Counted from the stretch's first letter, positions 32,863 through 45,469 are shown. The stretch is 64,000 nucleotides of DNA from Plantago ovata (GCA_028274465.1 CM051455.1:123415462-123479461); one strand, 5' to 3'. Numbers and translations are program-made. Notes: generated from the letters alone by a model not told the origin.

Positions 32863-35222
32863 TTAATTATCCAATGTTGGATGTCCATTAACATGTTCAA
32901 GAATGCGTCCAGTGGAAACCCAAGTCTTAAGTTTTTGAACTTTGACTTGTTTTCTACTTGCTGAGGAACTAGAAGGTTTTGAGCCAAAAGACTTTTGATT
33001 CGTGCTGATCAAGTCCACTTTCTGATGTGGTGTCTTGCTCGGTTGACCTTTTTGCTGAACATACTTTTCAGTAAGTTCTTTTCTAGCAAGGTTTCTTCTA
33101 GTCCTAGCATTTTGAGTCTTTTCAGAACTCTTAGGCTTGATTTTGTTCATCTCTTTGAAGTATCTTTGCTGACTTTGCTTATACTCGTGAAAAAGTTGAC
33201 TTTGCTTGGTATTGAAACCGAGTCCACTTTTCGGAGAATGCTGAGCTTTTGTGTCAGCAACCTTACTTGATTCAGGTTTGTCAGCAAAGGTCTTCTGATT
33301 ACTTTTAGTAATCTTGCCTTTTGAGTTAACAAATTGCTTTTCAGCAACTTGTTTGGCGGAATGCTTTACATCATCCTTTTTCTTTACAATTTGCTTTTCA
33401 GCAACCTGTTTTCCTTTTAAAGTCTTGTTACTTTGAGTAGCAACAGCGGGCTTTACGGTCGAAGGTACTTGATTGCATTTTTCAGCAACCTTAGATTGAC
33501 CAAACTGATAGAGTTCCGGTTGCCACTATCAGTAGCGCGTACAAAGGAAATCGGTGATTTGTCTTTACTCAAGACTATTACGTCATCACCTTCATACATT
33601 GCACCTAAACCTTCTTTCTGAGATGGATCTCTCAAATAAGAGTTTAGTTCAGTCAGCGTATTACTTGCATCAGCATAAGATTTGAAATTGATTTTAATCT
33701 TTTTCATTTCTTGGATTTCAGCAAGTAACTTTAGAATTGAGGACTGATACTCTTCCAATTCTATTGCCATTTGAGAATTCTTCTCTGTAGCTTCAGCAAT
33801 CAACTTCTTGAGACGCTTTATTTCAGCATCCTTTTCTTTTGTCTCTTCTTTCAGTAAGACATACTTTTCAGTAGTCCGCTTGGTCAGAGTTTCAACATTC
33901 TGTAGTTTCTCTTGCTGTTTGCTCAGAGTTTTCTCAAATCTTTCGATTTCTCCTTGAATCTTGTCAAGGTCAATCTCGTCTTCACTTTCTGAGTCAGAGT
34001 CATAGGTAGGATTGTTTACCTGACCGGCCATGAGGCAGAACTCATAGTTTGACACATCTGGATAAGCTTCCATGGCTATTCCACAAACTTCCTTGCCAAT
34101 CTCCACGTCAAGATTGGTTTCTTCATTGTCAGTGTCTGAGCTTTCTTCCTCACTGTCTTCGGAGCTAGTATCAATGCACAATGCATCAATTTTTGCTTGA
34201 AGCTTCTTCTTTTCTTCAGCAATAAAAGCTCTTTTGAACTTCTTCTTCTTTTCAGCAGATTTGCCTTTTAGCAAAGGACAATTTGCTTTGAAGTGTCCAG
34301 GCTTTTTGCAGTAAAAGCAGAGATCATTTCCAACTGCTGGTTCTTCTGATGAGGTCGCTTGCTGAGCCTGCTTATTCAGCGAGCTAGTTTCATTCTTGTA
34401 CTTATGGTAGTTGTTACCAAGATGCTTTTTCAGCTTCTCTTTTGCTTTTCGCCTTTCGAGTTCCTTACTGATGAATTTCTTCATGTTTTTAACAACCAAA
34501 GCATTTTCATCAGCAGGCTCTTTATCATTCTTCTTTTCAGAAGATGACGGCTTTGCAGCAAGAGCAATGTTTTGCGATTTTTCAGCAAACACATTTTCTC
34601 TTTGCTTTGTCTCGTAGTTGACAGTAGCAAGATGAGAGAACAACTCTGTTGGTGTAATGTATGGCATTCCTTGATTGTAGTAGAAGTTCTGAGTGTGGAT
34701 CCATTCTTGGTTCAGACTTCTGATGATGGTATTCACCTTCTCAGAGTCTCAGTAAAGATTTCCAACACCCAAGGCTGCCATCTCACTAACTAGAGTTGTG
34801 AATCTGAAGTCCAAGTCTTCCAGTGACTCATTTGTACCTTGTTTAAAGTTCTGGAACTTTAACTTCAGCACCTCGAGTTTGTTTTCCTTGGTTTTGTCAG
34901 ATCCAGCACAAAGATCTTGAACCATTTTCCAAGCTTCCTTAGCAGTTTTAGCACCCCACAGTTTGCACTGTATAGTATCCGGAGTTGATCGAATGCTGAT
35001 GTTTCTTGCTTGGCCATCAAGACAGAATCTCTTGGCTTCGTCGGAAGTCCATTCCTCTCTTGGTTTTGGACCGACAGTATCAACTAGTTCGCCTAAGATA
35101 GTTTCCTTTCCAGCTTCTGTGGTTTTGTGAGGAAAACTTCTTTCAACCTTAGTGATTTTGATAGGTCCATCATTAATGACGGTAACCATCTCATCACTAA
35201 TGGCCTCAAGATGTAGCATCAT
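32863..35222 (-). pseudogene. C1 gag
   Basis: Starts near 35222 (MMLHLEAISDEM). Contains the copia gag domain (ARNISIRSTPDTIQCKLW, AKEAWKMVQDL, LEDLDFRFTTLV), an in-frame TGA at 34749, then the same frame to 33453. The zinc knuckle is CFYCKKPGHFKANC (C-x2-C-x4-H-x4-C). It is followed by an acidic Ser-rich stretch (SSEDSEEESSD) and a long coiled coil (ERFEKTLSKQQEKLQ onward). After a frameshift near 33460 a Lys/Gln-rich tail with repeated VAEKQ units runs to the protease. Long tails with coiled coils are usual in Sirevirus gag. Confidence 0.88.
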
Positions 35223-35379
35223 GTTGTTTCGCTATTTTTCGTAGTTTTCCAGCTTCAACAAGGGAGCATCTCCTAAAGACATCCTGTCAGCAAAAGACTA
35301 CCAAACTGATCAAGTGAGAGTGATTTACGGAAAGCACCTAAGGGGATCTAGGTTCAGTGCTGAAGGTTAAAGAACCTCC

Positions 35380-35392
35380 AGCTCTGATACCA
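35380..35392 (-). other. C1 primer-binding site, Met-initiator tRNA
   Basis: On the minus strand TGGTATCAGAGCT, complementary to the 3' end of plant initiator tRNA-Met, the usual copia primer. Two bases (AG) separate it from the LTR end. Confidence 0.9.
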
Positions 35393-35394
35393 CT

Positions 35395-38300
35395 TGGTGG
35401 TCCCTTTAAACAACAAGAAAAGACTAGAGGGGGGGTTGAATAGTCTTTTCAAACTTTCGTCGTTTAAAAACTTTCTCAGCAAGGACTTATGACTTTTCAG
35501 TAATGAGTTTGCTCATACTTAACTTTCTCAGCAAGCGCAAGTTACTTCTCAATAACGAGTTTTGCTGATACTTAAAACCAGATAGCGGAAGTCTTTGATA
35601 CAATAAGTGCTTTGTCAGTAAGTGATAGTTTCAGCAAGTGAAGTGAGTGACTGTGTACAGATAGATATGCTTTGCTGAAAACTAAATGCAGTAAGTAAAT
35701 CACACAAACACTTTTATAGTGGTATCTGAGAGTGGCGTAATTGTAAAAAAATACGGTCAGAGTTACCCCTAGGGTACGCAGCGGAATTTTAAAAAATTTC
35801 TTAACATACAGGTTAATTGATTATGTATATGTCGTATATATATAAACACGTCAATTAGAAGACTTACCTTACTTCCAAAGCAGCTTCCAAGTCTTCGTAA
35901 TAATCCTTTGTATCTTCTCCTTCGTCAAAGTCGAAGATATCTGCAATACTCTGATTATCTGCAAGACAATAAGAGTTAGTTTCCAGCTCCTAGAACCTCA
36001 ACCTTGGTATCCACGGATGAACAGCCTATCGGAAGAATGCTAGGATATTTTTTGTGTGACCAAGAAGACGGGGCGGCGATTCCTCCGGCAAGGGTTGCGC
36101 GCCCGTGGCTTTATAGAGGAGGGGAGAGTTTTTATTTTCTCTAAGAAAACTGGGTATTTAACTGTGTGAATGTCTATGTCAAAAACTCTATAATAGTCTA
36201 TTATATATAGTAGTCAATAGAAGCCTAAAGCATAAGCTATTAGACTTTGTAAAGGAATAAGAATCTAATTCTTATCGCACTAGGAAACCAATATCAAGTC
36301 TAGATTCATTTCCAATCAAATTAAAACTCAATCAGGAAAATCTAACTTATCCCTTGGACTCCTAATAGAGGAAGGAGTCGAACTCCTTCCCCTATCCAGC
36401 TCCTGCGCGCACGCGCGCCTGTCCTGCGGGAGATAGGTGGGTCCCAATTTTGGGACCCACTTATAGTTCTAAGGTAATTCAAACTCCAAGTAGATTTTGC
36501 CCAAGTGCATATGTTAATTCTAAATTAACATATCCTTTCAAATCAAACCTCTATTATATTTCTAAAATATAATCTTTAATTGTAGTTGCATAAAATACAA
36601 TTAATTAGCCAATTCAATTAATAATTCCAAATCATTGAGCCACCAAATATTATAATTACTTCCAAATCAATTATAATCCATCAATCACAATTAATTCCAA
36701 ATTAATTGCAATTCCATCTTCAAGGATATTCTGATAAGCTGAATCACCACATAGTGTGACCCATAGGGCCTCACTGTATTAAGCAAGTCCCAGACTAGGC
36801 AAAATGGAATTCCTAGACGGTTCCATTTGCAATATTAATACATGAGGACGTTTGAGAGGTTTCTCAAAGCAAACCCTTTCGTTGCGAAGTCTGTTGCGCT
36901 CAACGCGACGATGGTAACGTCCCTTCATCTGACTTACTCAAATGCATCTAGGATCGATGAAGTGTCTATCCCAATAATACATTCATGGGCGTCTCAGGGA
37001 GTTGCTTGGTTACTAAGATATACTTATGACCATCACAATATATCAATGCACTGGCCAGTGACTTTACCAACACAACTATGAAGACTATGAGCAGTACTCT
37101 CCTGTGCTACACTTGAGAGATGAATCCTTCACAGAAACACTTATCATCCCCATTTGTATGTAGCCATAATCCTGGATCGTGTCTTAGGTCAACTGCTTAT
37201 TCAGAGCTGACATCGACGGGTCCACCAAGGTTATGGGGCAAAAAATGTGATGATAAAGTCCTGTAAGTCCAAAGGGCGACTGGCATCACTTCGACAACTT
37301 ACCGGTTCCCATAGACACTTCGGTGTAGAGTATACATCGATGGGAGTGTCCGGTGGGTACTTCCATTGTTCGATAATCCTTCTTCGAACAACTATGCGCA
37401 GTTATGGGAACGTTTCTCGATTGTCCAACAATCCGTTCCGTGGTCGTGGGATCGGCTCACACTTGCTCCAACAAGTATAACCTCCACGCATACTAGTCTC
37501 ATCTGGTTCATTCAGACCCCTACATCCGAGATGAACCTCGACTAGGGAGAGTTTGGGATAGATGATAACTCACATAGCTCCCACTATCTGTGTGATCGGT
37601 CATCTATCCGAGGGGACATGTTTAATATCAATACAGACAGAAATAAAGATATGACATGCTGCATGCCTGGTGTAATATAAATATGAAAGCGATACTCAAT
37701 AGTAAAAGCAACAAACATATATTATATTACGTTGACCTGTGTAATAGTACATATATGCCCCCTATAAGGGCTCCATGCCCTTAATAAGGACAGTCTCTAG
37801 GACATATACACTATCAGTAATCTCTCAACTAATCCACTTTGTCCTTTCTAGGACTGAATCCACTAAGACAAGTTTGAGTTTCCTTACATCACCTATCTAA
37901 AGCGATTCAAACAGAAACCAAAGCACACTTGCTTCGTTTCCAACCTAACTAGAGAACGAAACCTTGTTCTCCACCAAACTTGGGACTTTTAATCAGCAAC
38001 ACTATGCTCGATTAAGTTCCCCCTGAATATCACGTCTGAAAGGGTGTATTTTTAGTTAGAGAGGTTTGAGATGAGATAACTTAATTATAACTTATTCAGT
38101 TACAACAAGTAATCTAAGAAACAAACTTTGAATACTTTGCAGTAAACAACTTTGATTGTTTCTGGTGTCAAGACTTGTTCTTGTTCGAAAGAAAGAACAC
38201 TTAACTAATTTCTTAGTCGTGTAAGTTCTACTTCTTCACAAGTAGCGTTTTCAAGCTTTAAGTCTTGGAATGGATCAATGACAGTTAGAGTGTTTGAAGG

Positions 38301-39040
38301 GTATGTAGTTTAAGCACAAGTGAGAGTTTGATCACGTTGTTGACACACTTGAACTCTTTTCCGGATGACCTCTATTTATAGGGAATCAATGAGCCGTTTG
38401 AATTTCAAATTCTAAGGCTTTTTTTCCTTAAGATGTCACTGTCTTGCTTTTGTACTTTCAGCAGCGTCCTTTATTTGTCTTCTAGTCTTCATGTCCTTTG
38501 CGTGCATGCTTTGCATTTAATGTTAATTTGAATGAAATTCAAACATTAACGTTGGAGCGCAAATGCAAGTACTTTCAGCAAGAGGTCACAAATGTTCATC
38601 AGCAAGTGGTCAGTCTCAGTTTCAGCAAGCACAACCTACTCTGTCGTTTAGATTTTCACTTATGCAAGTTGTTGCTAAAGTTTCCACTTTCTGAGCAACA
38701 TGTGCCTTTGTAGATACCAGTCTTCAGAAATCTTCTAGTCTTCAGTTCTTCGAATTCTTCAATTTTCTGAACGGTTCAAAATGCTTCAATAGTTTGTTTG
38801 TGTAAACAAAGTACATCATCAGCAAATGCTTCAATAGGTTGTATTTCTTTTCAGAAAACAAGATACATCATAAGCGGTAAAACTAACCTATCTAGCACCT
38901 ATTCTAAGTCTTCAGCAAACGTTCCTCTTTTACAATGTCCTTAAAATTCTAAATTCCTATGGACCTTAAGTGTACTAGTTACTGGACTTTTCTTAATTTA
39001 GCATGGTTAATTGCTCATCAAAAATACAAGTTTCCTAACA
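35395..39040 (-). repeat. C1 5' LTR (interrupted by C2 solo LTR)
   Basis: Reading on the minus strand it starts TGTTAGGAAACTTG at 39040 and ends GGGACCACCA at 35395, about 1.57 kb without the 35742-37821 insert. Near its 3' end is the C-rich block opposite 35421-35443. A tandem duplication of about 53 bp begins at 35470 and 35523. The plus strand has many CAGCAA and TTGCTGA words. The right end is inferred from the typical TGTTAGGA start; the target copy cannot be tested because the other LTR is outside the window. Confidence 0.75.
35742..37816 (-). mobile_element. C2 solo LTR (copia family), TSD GTAAT
   Basis: 2075 bp, plus strand TGTAAAAAAATACGG to CATATACACTATCA, with GTAAT at 35737-35741 and 37817-37821. 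The start read on the minus strand, TGATAGTGTATATGTCC, is the same as the LTR start at 61961, which there follows a copia polypurine tract, so the orientation is minus. No gene inside; short open frames (for example 37247-37480) are not conserved proteins. A GC-rich alternating stretch GCGCGCACGCGCGC occurs near 36403-36417. No long internal region is present. Confidence 0.87.
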
Positions 39041-41030
39041 AGATTGAAATCGGAGGTTGATTGGCATATAATCCAATCCTCACAGTGATCTTCAAGGATG
39101 ATAATAATGTTACAAATTTCTCAAAGTATAACACCAAATAAAAATTGTTGAGTTGAACAATAAACTCATTTTTGTTTAGTTGATTTAGAAATGAAATATT
39201 TTTATTTTTTAATTAGTGTTTACATTTTAGGTATCACACAACCATCCTAGCATAAAATCCAAAATAGATGGTATTAAATTTTTTATCAGGAGCAAATATG
39301 TCTTTTTAGTTTTTAGGACAAGAATTGAGAAAAGAAATTAGGCTAAATAATTTCCTGATTTCTCCACCAATTTGTAGAAACTCTATTTCCTATCATAAAA
39401 ATATTTGATCGGGTGTTTGCAACAGTTTAAGTTATCAAATTTATCACTTACTTTAAACAAAATCAGCTTTTTGAGTATTTGCAACAACTTATAAGCTGAT
39501 ATATTCTCTTAAATTAAGCTGGATAAGTTGGGTTGTACATACTTAAACAGCTTCTCTTTAAATTAAGCTGGATTTTAGTTGTTTTTGTCCAAAAGGTTGG
39601 CTTTGCAAACACTACTACTACAACTTATCTAACTTTTAAGTAGATTTTGCAAACACTAATCAAATTCTCTAATATGCCAACTTTACTAATTTCTCCTTAA
39701 ATTATGACACTTATTTTAAGTCAAAGCTATTACAAACACTCCTTAGTTGGCCACAAAGAATATACAATATTAATTTGTGATGTACAAAACCTAGTTTATT
39801 GTTATAGTTGTCAATTTATGAAGATAACAAGACCGTCCATTATGTTTCATGTTTTTTTCTTTTTAAAAATATTATAGCGGAATAAGGAGAGACATTATCT
39901 CATTCTCTAATCCTCATTTTACTTCAATTTGACAATATTTTCTCCTCGCTTTTTTTTTAATCCTTTTATTAAACAAACGTATTCATTCACTCCCTTTCTC
40001 ACTTCAATCCCTTCTTTGGTTTGATGGTTTCTCATCTCAGAAGCTCTCTTCGCTTTTTCCCCTCTTTCTTCGCCTTCATCTCAGATGGAGGCTCATGAGT
40101 TCTCATCTAGATCGGCCTTCTTTCCCCCTTACCTCTTGAGTCTTCAGTGAAACTTTCCGTATAAGGCTTTGTTCTTTTCGTCGGAAAATTTATTATTTTA
40201 AGTTCAGATGCATTAAGTTCAGTTCAGTTCAGATTTGTCCAACGTAATCGTATATATATGTATGATTTTGAAGCATTACTTGATCCAGGTGGAGATGCCA
40301 TGATGTTCTCCTACTGCGTTTGTAGCTCACCCCTTACTCCTTTTTTTACAGAAGGTCAGCACGGTGAGCAGTGTTAGAGTTTGCTTTGGAGTTTTCGAGT
40401 TATTGTTCTTTGTAGGATTTCCTTTTATGCTCAGACCTAGCTTCTTAGTTTGTTTGAGCTAGAGACTTGTAGCTAGTTTTGCAGACTTTGTTTTGGGATT
40501 TAGTTTGCTATGATATTTACTCTTGGCCACAGTTTCTTTTTAAAAGTTTACGTTTCCGCAGATTATGTTATGTTTATGATTATGGTTTTGTTGAGACTTC
40601 GTGCTGGCGTAAGACCATCTTACGATACACGGTCAGTCGCGTCTTTTGAAAATCTTTATAAATCGTATTTTAGTTTTGGGCAGTGAGAAGAACAACGCTC
40701 TGAATCCATTGAGCAAACTCCCAATGTCATCCTAAAACTCTAAAATAGTGTATATAATTGACATTGATGGAATAAATTATGATGGACAATCAAAATTATT
40801 GAGTCATAACGTACTAATGATACGTGGTATAAGTTTCCGAACTCTCACTCTTTTTATGCATTTTGGACACCAGATTAACTTCACCATAAAATGAAACTAA
40901 AACTTTATTAATTGCTAAATAGTCAAACTCATCAACCATTTCTAAATATTTAATTTAGAGGGGTAACTTTGTCACTTCAAATGTCAATGATAACCCTAAT
41001 GAAAATGTATCCGCCGCCACCATGTACCGG
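39041..41030. other. AT-rich intergenic DNA
   Basis: No gene supported. The right side of the C1 insertion begins with AGATT (39041-39045), the candidate target copy. Beyond the possible MITE I see only low-complexity pyrimidine-rich stretches (about 39920-40150) and an imperfect inverted repeat GTAAGACCATCTTAC at about 40610-40624. Confidence 0.6.
39411..39742. mobile_element. Possible MITE
   Basis: About 332 bp with imperfect terminal inverted repeats: left GGGTGTTTGCAACAG, right (reverse complement) GGAGTGTTTGTAATAG. AT-rich inside with repeated AAGCTGGAT-type segments, no coding capacity. A target duplication is not clear, so the family and exact ends are uncertain. Confidence 0.45.
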
Positions 41031-41033
41031 CCT

Positions 41034-41042
41034 CTATATATA
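41034..41042 (+). promoter_or_regulatory. TATA box upstream of the JmjC-family remnant
   Basis: TATATATA in CCTCTATATATATACTC about 105 bases before the ATG at 41146, followed by a CT-rich leader typical of plant 5' UTRs. Confidence 0.45.
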
Positions 41043-41145
41043 TACTCTCCGCCTCTTACTCATTTCACATCACCCTAACCTAAAATCATTTGTGTTTATT
41101 CCTAAAACTTATCATCTATATCTTTCTCTTTTTCGCGTACATCCC

Positions 41146-42900
41146 ATGGAGATAGTTAATCTCAGATGTACATGTCGAGGACGACAGTTTTAAACCAATA
41201 AGGGGGCATGGATGGAATTGGAAATTTGTTACGGTAAGTTTCCTTTACTAATTTATTTGTTCATTACAAAATCAAATTCAATTTATGTTTATCAAATCGT
41301 TGTCAATTCATCAGTTAGTTTAGTTTTATTATAACATTGATTCAGATTGAAGATGAGTTTATTTATTTGTTTTAAATATCCCCAAATGAATCGAATTTTT
41401 TTAATGAGTCAAATCGTCGCATGTTAATCTCAATGGATCTTGCGAAAATTATTGATGTTAACCTCACCAATTAGTTTTATTTTTACTCAAAGTTTGATCC
41501 AAAGTTGCAGATGACTTTGTTAATTTGTTTTTTATATATCCTAATCAAATTATCGTGTGTTCATTTAAATGAATTGCAAAAACTATTGGTGTTAAGGATA
41601 AGAGATCCAATTCATGGATTTGTTTTTTTAAATATCTTTTGTTAACGATTTTATTGTTGCAAAAACTATTGAAATTAACGATATGTGAGATCCAATTCAT
41701 AAATTTAAATTTCTTTTCTTTTTTTTAATTTTGCTATTTTACCACCTTTTCATCATGTTTATAGGGAGAAAGTAAAAAGCTAATACACTTGGACTATTTT
41801 GAATTGCAGATCATTTGTTTTGGATTACCTTGACAAAGTGGACTTGTTATTGTCGGTGCCATCAATGCCACAATAATATCAACGAGGAAGCTCTAGAGTG
41901 CAGGATGTGCAGAAACTGCTACGTACTGTGTAAAATGTGCTCATAAATGGTATAGAATTCTTTTTTGAAGTTTCTGTCTTGTATCTTTTGAGTTTTGTTA
42001 CTACACTCTAGTTTGGTTTTCTTTTGAGAATTGTTTGGTTTTCTTTTGTACATTGATTGCAATTGGTCTTGTTGTAGTTTTTAACAGTGTTTGCTCCTTT
42101 TATCTTGTAATCCATCGTGAGCTGACCCTTGTAAATTGCAGGTATCCAACAATAGATGATGAATCATTCAGAGATTCTTGCCCACTTTGTCATAATATTT
42201 GCAATTGTGGAAAATGTTTGCTAAGTGCATCTAGGGTATATATCTAATCTATTCTATTATATTAGTAAGTCTCAACCATTTAGTTTAGTTGTAGAACCTC
42301 CTATGTTTTATTGTTGGTGTTGCAACTCTTGTCCCGTTTTAGTTGCCATGTTTGTTTTATCTTACATATTTGCATTCTTTGTTTCAGATCATGAATTCTC
42401 TGAATTGCTTGCCCGGGCACACGCCGTACTTCCTAAATTAGACATCGGCGTTCCTATTTAGGCCCATGCTCTTGCCTAGCAAGCCAAACTCTATTAAAAT
42501 CATCTTCTAAAGAACCGGGAGATGATAACTATTTGTACGTACTATCCCTTAGGTTCATACGTATATACATAAATACATACATTCGTGGAGCACTTTCATC
42601 TAGAGGTCAGCCTGTTATTGTTCAGAATGTGCGAAGTATAACTTTCGAGCTTAGCTGGGATCTATCTTGTTCTGGATCGTGCTCAGGATATGAAAAATCA
42701 AACAATTGTCAAAATGTTATGGTCTCAACTGCTCTGATTGGCATGAGGTTAGTCCTTCAAGATCTACCGTTCTGCAATTATGCGGATGCAATTAGATGCT
42801 TACCACGGAAGAAGTACACACATCCAAAGTGCCATAATATATGTATGGTACGTGGGTCCCATGTTACGTTAGGCCAAAAATCATTTATGAGATGAGGAGT
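41146..42900 (+). pseudogene. Decayed KDM3/JMJ25-type (JmjC histone demethylase) gene fragment
   Basis: Plant KDM3-type proteins remove H3K9 methylation and have a double Cys-rich zinc-finger region before JmjC. Here 41831-41949 encodes WTCYCRCHQCHN..LECRMC in one frame and TYCVKCAHKW in another, one indel apart. A clean intron (41950-42141, GTATAG to TTGCAG) joins W to YPTIDDESF..SCPLCHNICNCGKCL (42142-42235), matching the family WYP...CP.C...CNC..CL pattern. At 42598-42660 RGQPVIVQNV..LSWD resembles the segment before JmjC, and YTHPK follows near 42815. The first reading frame from the ATG at 41146 stops after 15 codons, frames are broken and no JmjC domain follows. Confidence 0.65.
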
Positions 42901-43529
42901 TTGGTGTAAATTGTATTGATTTTTAATTATGAGATGTGCCATGTCATAATCATGTGATGTGGAGTTTTTTGTAAATTGTATTGAGCTTTAATTATGAGAA
43001 ACCAAGTTAATCTTGTTGTGTGTATATATAAGAATTTATTTATTATAATATTTGCTCCTAGCTCTTGGTTTCTGCAAGCTATGGTGTGATTTGTTGTATA
43101 GTATTTCTAGTAAGGGATTATTATGTGAGCATTGCTTGAGTTGTTAACAGAGCAGCAACTCCAAATTTTGCACTAGCTATAATACATTCACCTGGAAATA
43201 AAGAATCTCTACCAGTTTTAACCAAAATATCTATACTAATGGTCCATCAACAAACACATATGAGTACTGGAACATACAGTGAAAACCCATGGATGAAAAT
43301 GTTGAATCAAGGAAACAAACCTTAGTGAGAAGAAGCAAGTTTTATTTTGCAAAGACATGAATTATACAAAAAGCAACAAGTTAAACATGACAAGTATCCC
43401 ATCCTCCTAATGCTTCCGTAATATGAGTAGTAAATGTGGTGGGTGAGTGGTAGGTGAGAGGTGTTAATGCTTACCCGCTGGGTAATGAATGAGCTCCTTA
43501 TATACTCGTAGTATTTTAATGTCACTCCT
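42901..43529. other. Intergenic DNA
   Basis: No gene supported. AT-rich; repeated GTAAATTGTATTGA words near 42905 and 42972 suggest a small local duplication. Confidence 0.5.
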
Positions 43530-44308
43530 TGTAGGATCGTGACAAGTGTCCGGACGAGATTGAAGCCTCCTTAGGCCCAAGCCCACTAAGGAGGTCCATG
43601 GGCTTTGGCCCAAATATCTTGGCTAGGGTTGAGAGGGCAATATGGACTTTTCGGGTCCCACGAAGTAATCTGGAAAACGGGCCCCAAAAGGAGCGACCCT
43701 GGGTGGTCGCCCTTGGTCCTCGTGCCTTCCTCTTACGTATGTGGTCCGAGTAGTGCTCTGCCTAGTTTCTCTCAGAGGGTGTTACCTTGACGTAATGTCC
43801 TCCTCGAGCCCTAGAGATGCTCCTCGAGCTCAATAGCTGCCTTGTCCTTGTAATGAGCTTATCTTGAGGGTTGGTCTCTTAGTGATGGTCGGACCCTATG
43901 TTGGTCGAACCACACCTTAGTGACATACTTGGGTGTGGTCGCGCCCCTTGAGGGACGGCCCATGATGCTTTGTCGCGCTCTTAGACCACTCCAGTTCGTA
44001 CATGCGGACTGGACATATGTCAACACCAACATATGTCCCCCTAGTTTCCAAGTATCTTTTTAGAAGATAGTTGAGGAACTATGTTGAAGTAGAGGTCGAG
44101 CAGAGCCTTGACTAGTAGTGGGCGAAAAAAGATTTCCGTATTCGCGCCTTGGTAGCTTTCCCTCCTCCTATCTCTCCCTCCCCCCTTTTTATAGGGTGCG
44201 AGCAGACGTTGCTCGGATCTTATGAAAGGGGTATATTTGCTGGGCAGAGATCGGATCCGAGTAAGTGTTCCTTTGTTGGAATAGGTATTTGATTTTTTGC
44301 CTATTCGC

Positions 44309-44555
44309 CTTTTTCTTTGCGAATTATCTCGAGGAGATAATTGTGAGAGAGTGGAATGGAATGACTTCTTGCCACCTTTTTCTTTGCAAATTATCTGGAG
44401 GAGATAATTGTGAGAGAGTGGAATGGAATGACTTCTTGCAACCTTTTTCTTTGCAAATTATCTCGAGGAGATAATTGTGAGAGAGTGGAATGGAATGACT
44501 TCTTGCCACCTTTTTCTTTGCAAATTATCTCGAGGAGATAATTGTGAGAGAGTGG
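44309..44555 (+). repeat. 67-bp tandem repeat, about 3.7 copies
   Basis: The word CTTTGC starts at 44315, 44382, 44449 and 44516, exactly 67 apart. Each unit holds the near-perfect palindrome AATTATCTCGAGGAGATAATT-like core and GAGAGAGTGGAATGGAATGA. The last copy is partial. It lies about 280 bp upstream of the TATA box. Confidence 0.92.
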
Positions 44556-44834
44556 CTCCTCGATCTTGTAAAACGGATCGGTCAATTTTTCTCCTTGGGC
44601 AAGTGGTTGCTCGTCGCTCCTTTGTTAATCCACGTGACTTGGTCCTCGCGCCGCGGATTATCTGGTGTGACTAGGTAATCCGCGTTCACCTGGGAAGGAG
44701 TGCCAAAGCGGGAGCGTGGAGGGTAAATTCGTAAATTCGCCAGGCGGCTGTGATTTGAGCTGTTGATAGTGGCCACGTGTTCGGCCCGGATGGAGCAAGG
44801 GTATACGACGGTTCGTATTCCTGAGATACCCTTC

Positions 44835-44843
44835 TATAAATAG
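44835..44843 (+). promoter_or_regulatory. T1 TATA box
   Basis: TATAAATAG in CCCTTCTATAAATAGGTCG, followed about 30-45 bases later by CACATCATTCCACAC, a plausible start site. Confidence 0.65.
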
Positions 44844-45469
44844 GTCGATACCACATCATTCCACACTTTTCGCAACATATCTTCTCAGAGCAAATAGAGA
44901 GAGCGAGGAGCATTTTTTGAGTGACCGACGAGTAAGTCATCGATACAAGAGGAGAGCGAGGACCATAATCCGGCGTCCAATCTCCAGTTTTTCAGGCGTA
45001 CTCCACCTTTCCCGGCTTACATTCTGGTTTCGATCCTTCCATTACTCATCATCAAGTAATTTTTCGTACACTCACTCCAATTACTTGCTTTAATTGCTTG
45101 CGTTCCGCTTTTGATTTTGCTGCTCCCTACCGTCTTTGTTGCCTGAGATCTTGCCGGCGCACGACGACCTTATTTGGACTTAATAAAACGTAAACGAACT
45201 TGTAGATGCTCATGCCTCGCCTTGAATTGCATGTACCATTGTTTCATATGGATTAATTGAACCTGTAGACGCGCATGCCTCCCCCCTTTTTAATTTTCTG
45301 TATATCCCCTTTTGCCTCCCCTTTATGTCTGTAACTTGCTAGAAATCATAAATCTTTCGAGCGGTTGGTCGCTCTATTGCTCCTCGGTTCCTTGTTTTTA
45401 TGCATGCTCGCTCTAGTCTGTTTAGGGTGGTTGGTCGATTCGTAGAGTAACTTCTTCATTATACTTGCT

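Larger units (their letters stand above)
8276..39040 (-). mobile_element. C1: Ty1/copia Sirevirus, 3' part outside window, interrupted by A1, A2-A4 and a C2 solo LTR
   Basis: Own sequence is 8276-17390, 32488-35741 and 37822-39040 (one GTAAT target copy is counted with the insert). On the minus strand the order is 5' LTR, Met-initiator primer site, gag, protease, integrase, RT, RNase H (copia order), then a noncoding spacer and a very large extra ORF. A large extra ORF after pol, long LTRs, and the C-rich block near the LTR 3' end (35421-35443, reading CAACCCCCCCTCTAG on the minus strand) fit Sirevirus (SIRE/Maximus). All genes carry stops or frameshifts. The element is the oldest layer of the left tower because everything else there sits inside it. 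Confidence 0.88.

Noticed and set aside
35720-35732. Copia primer site TGGTATCTGAGAG on the plus strand beside the C2 solo LTR
   Set aside because: It lies in C1 LTR sequence outside the GTAAT boundary, and the C2 LTR reads the other way; no internal region follows.
36842-37480. Open frames inside the C2 LTR
   Set aside because: The second C2 LTR copy at 61961 onward does not keep these frames.
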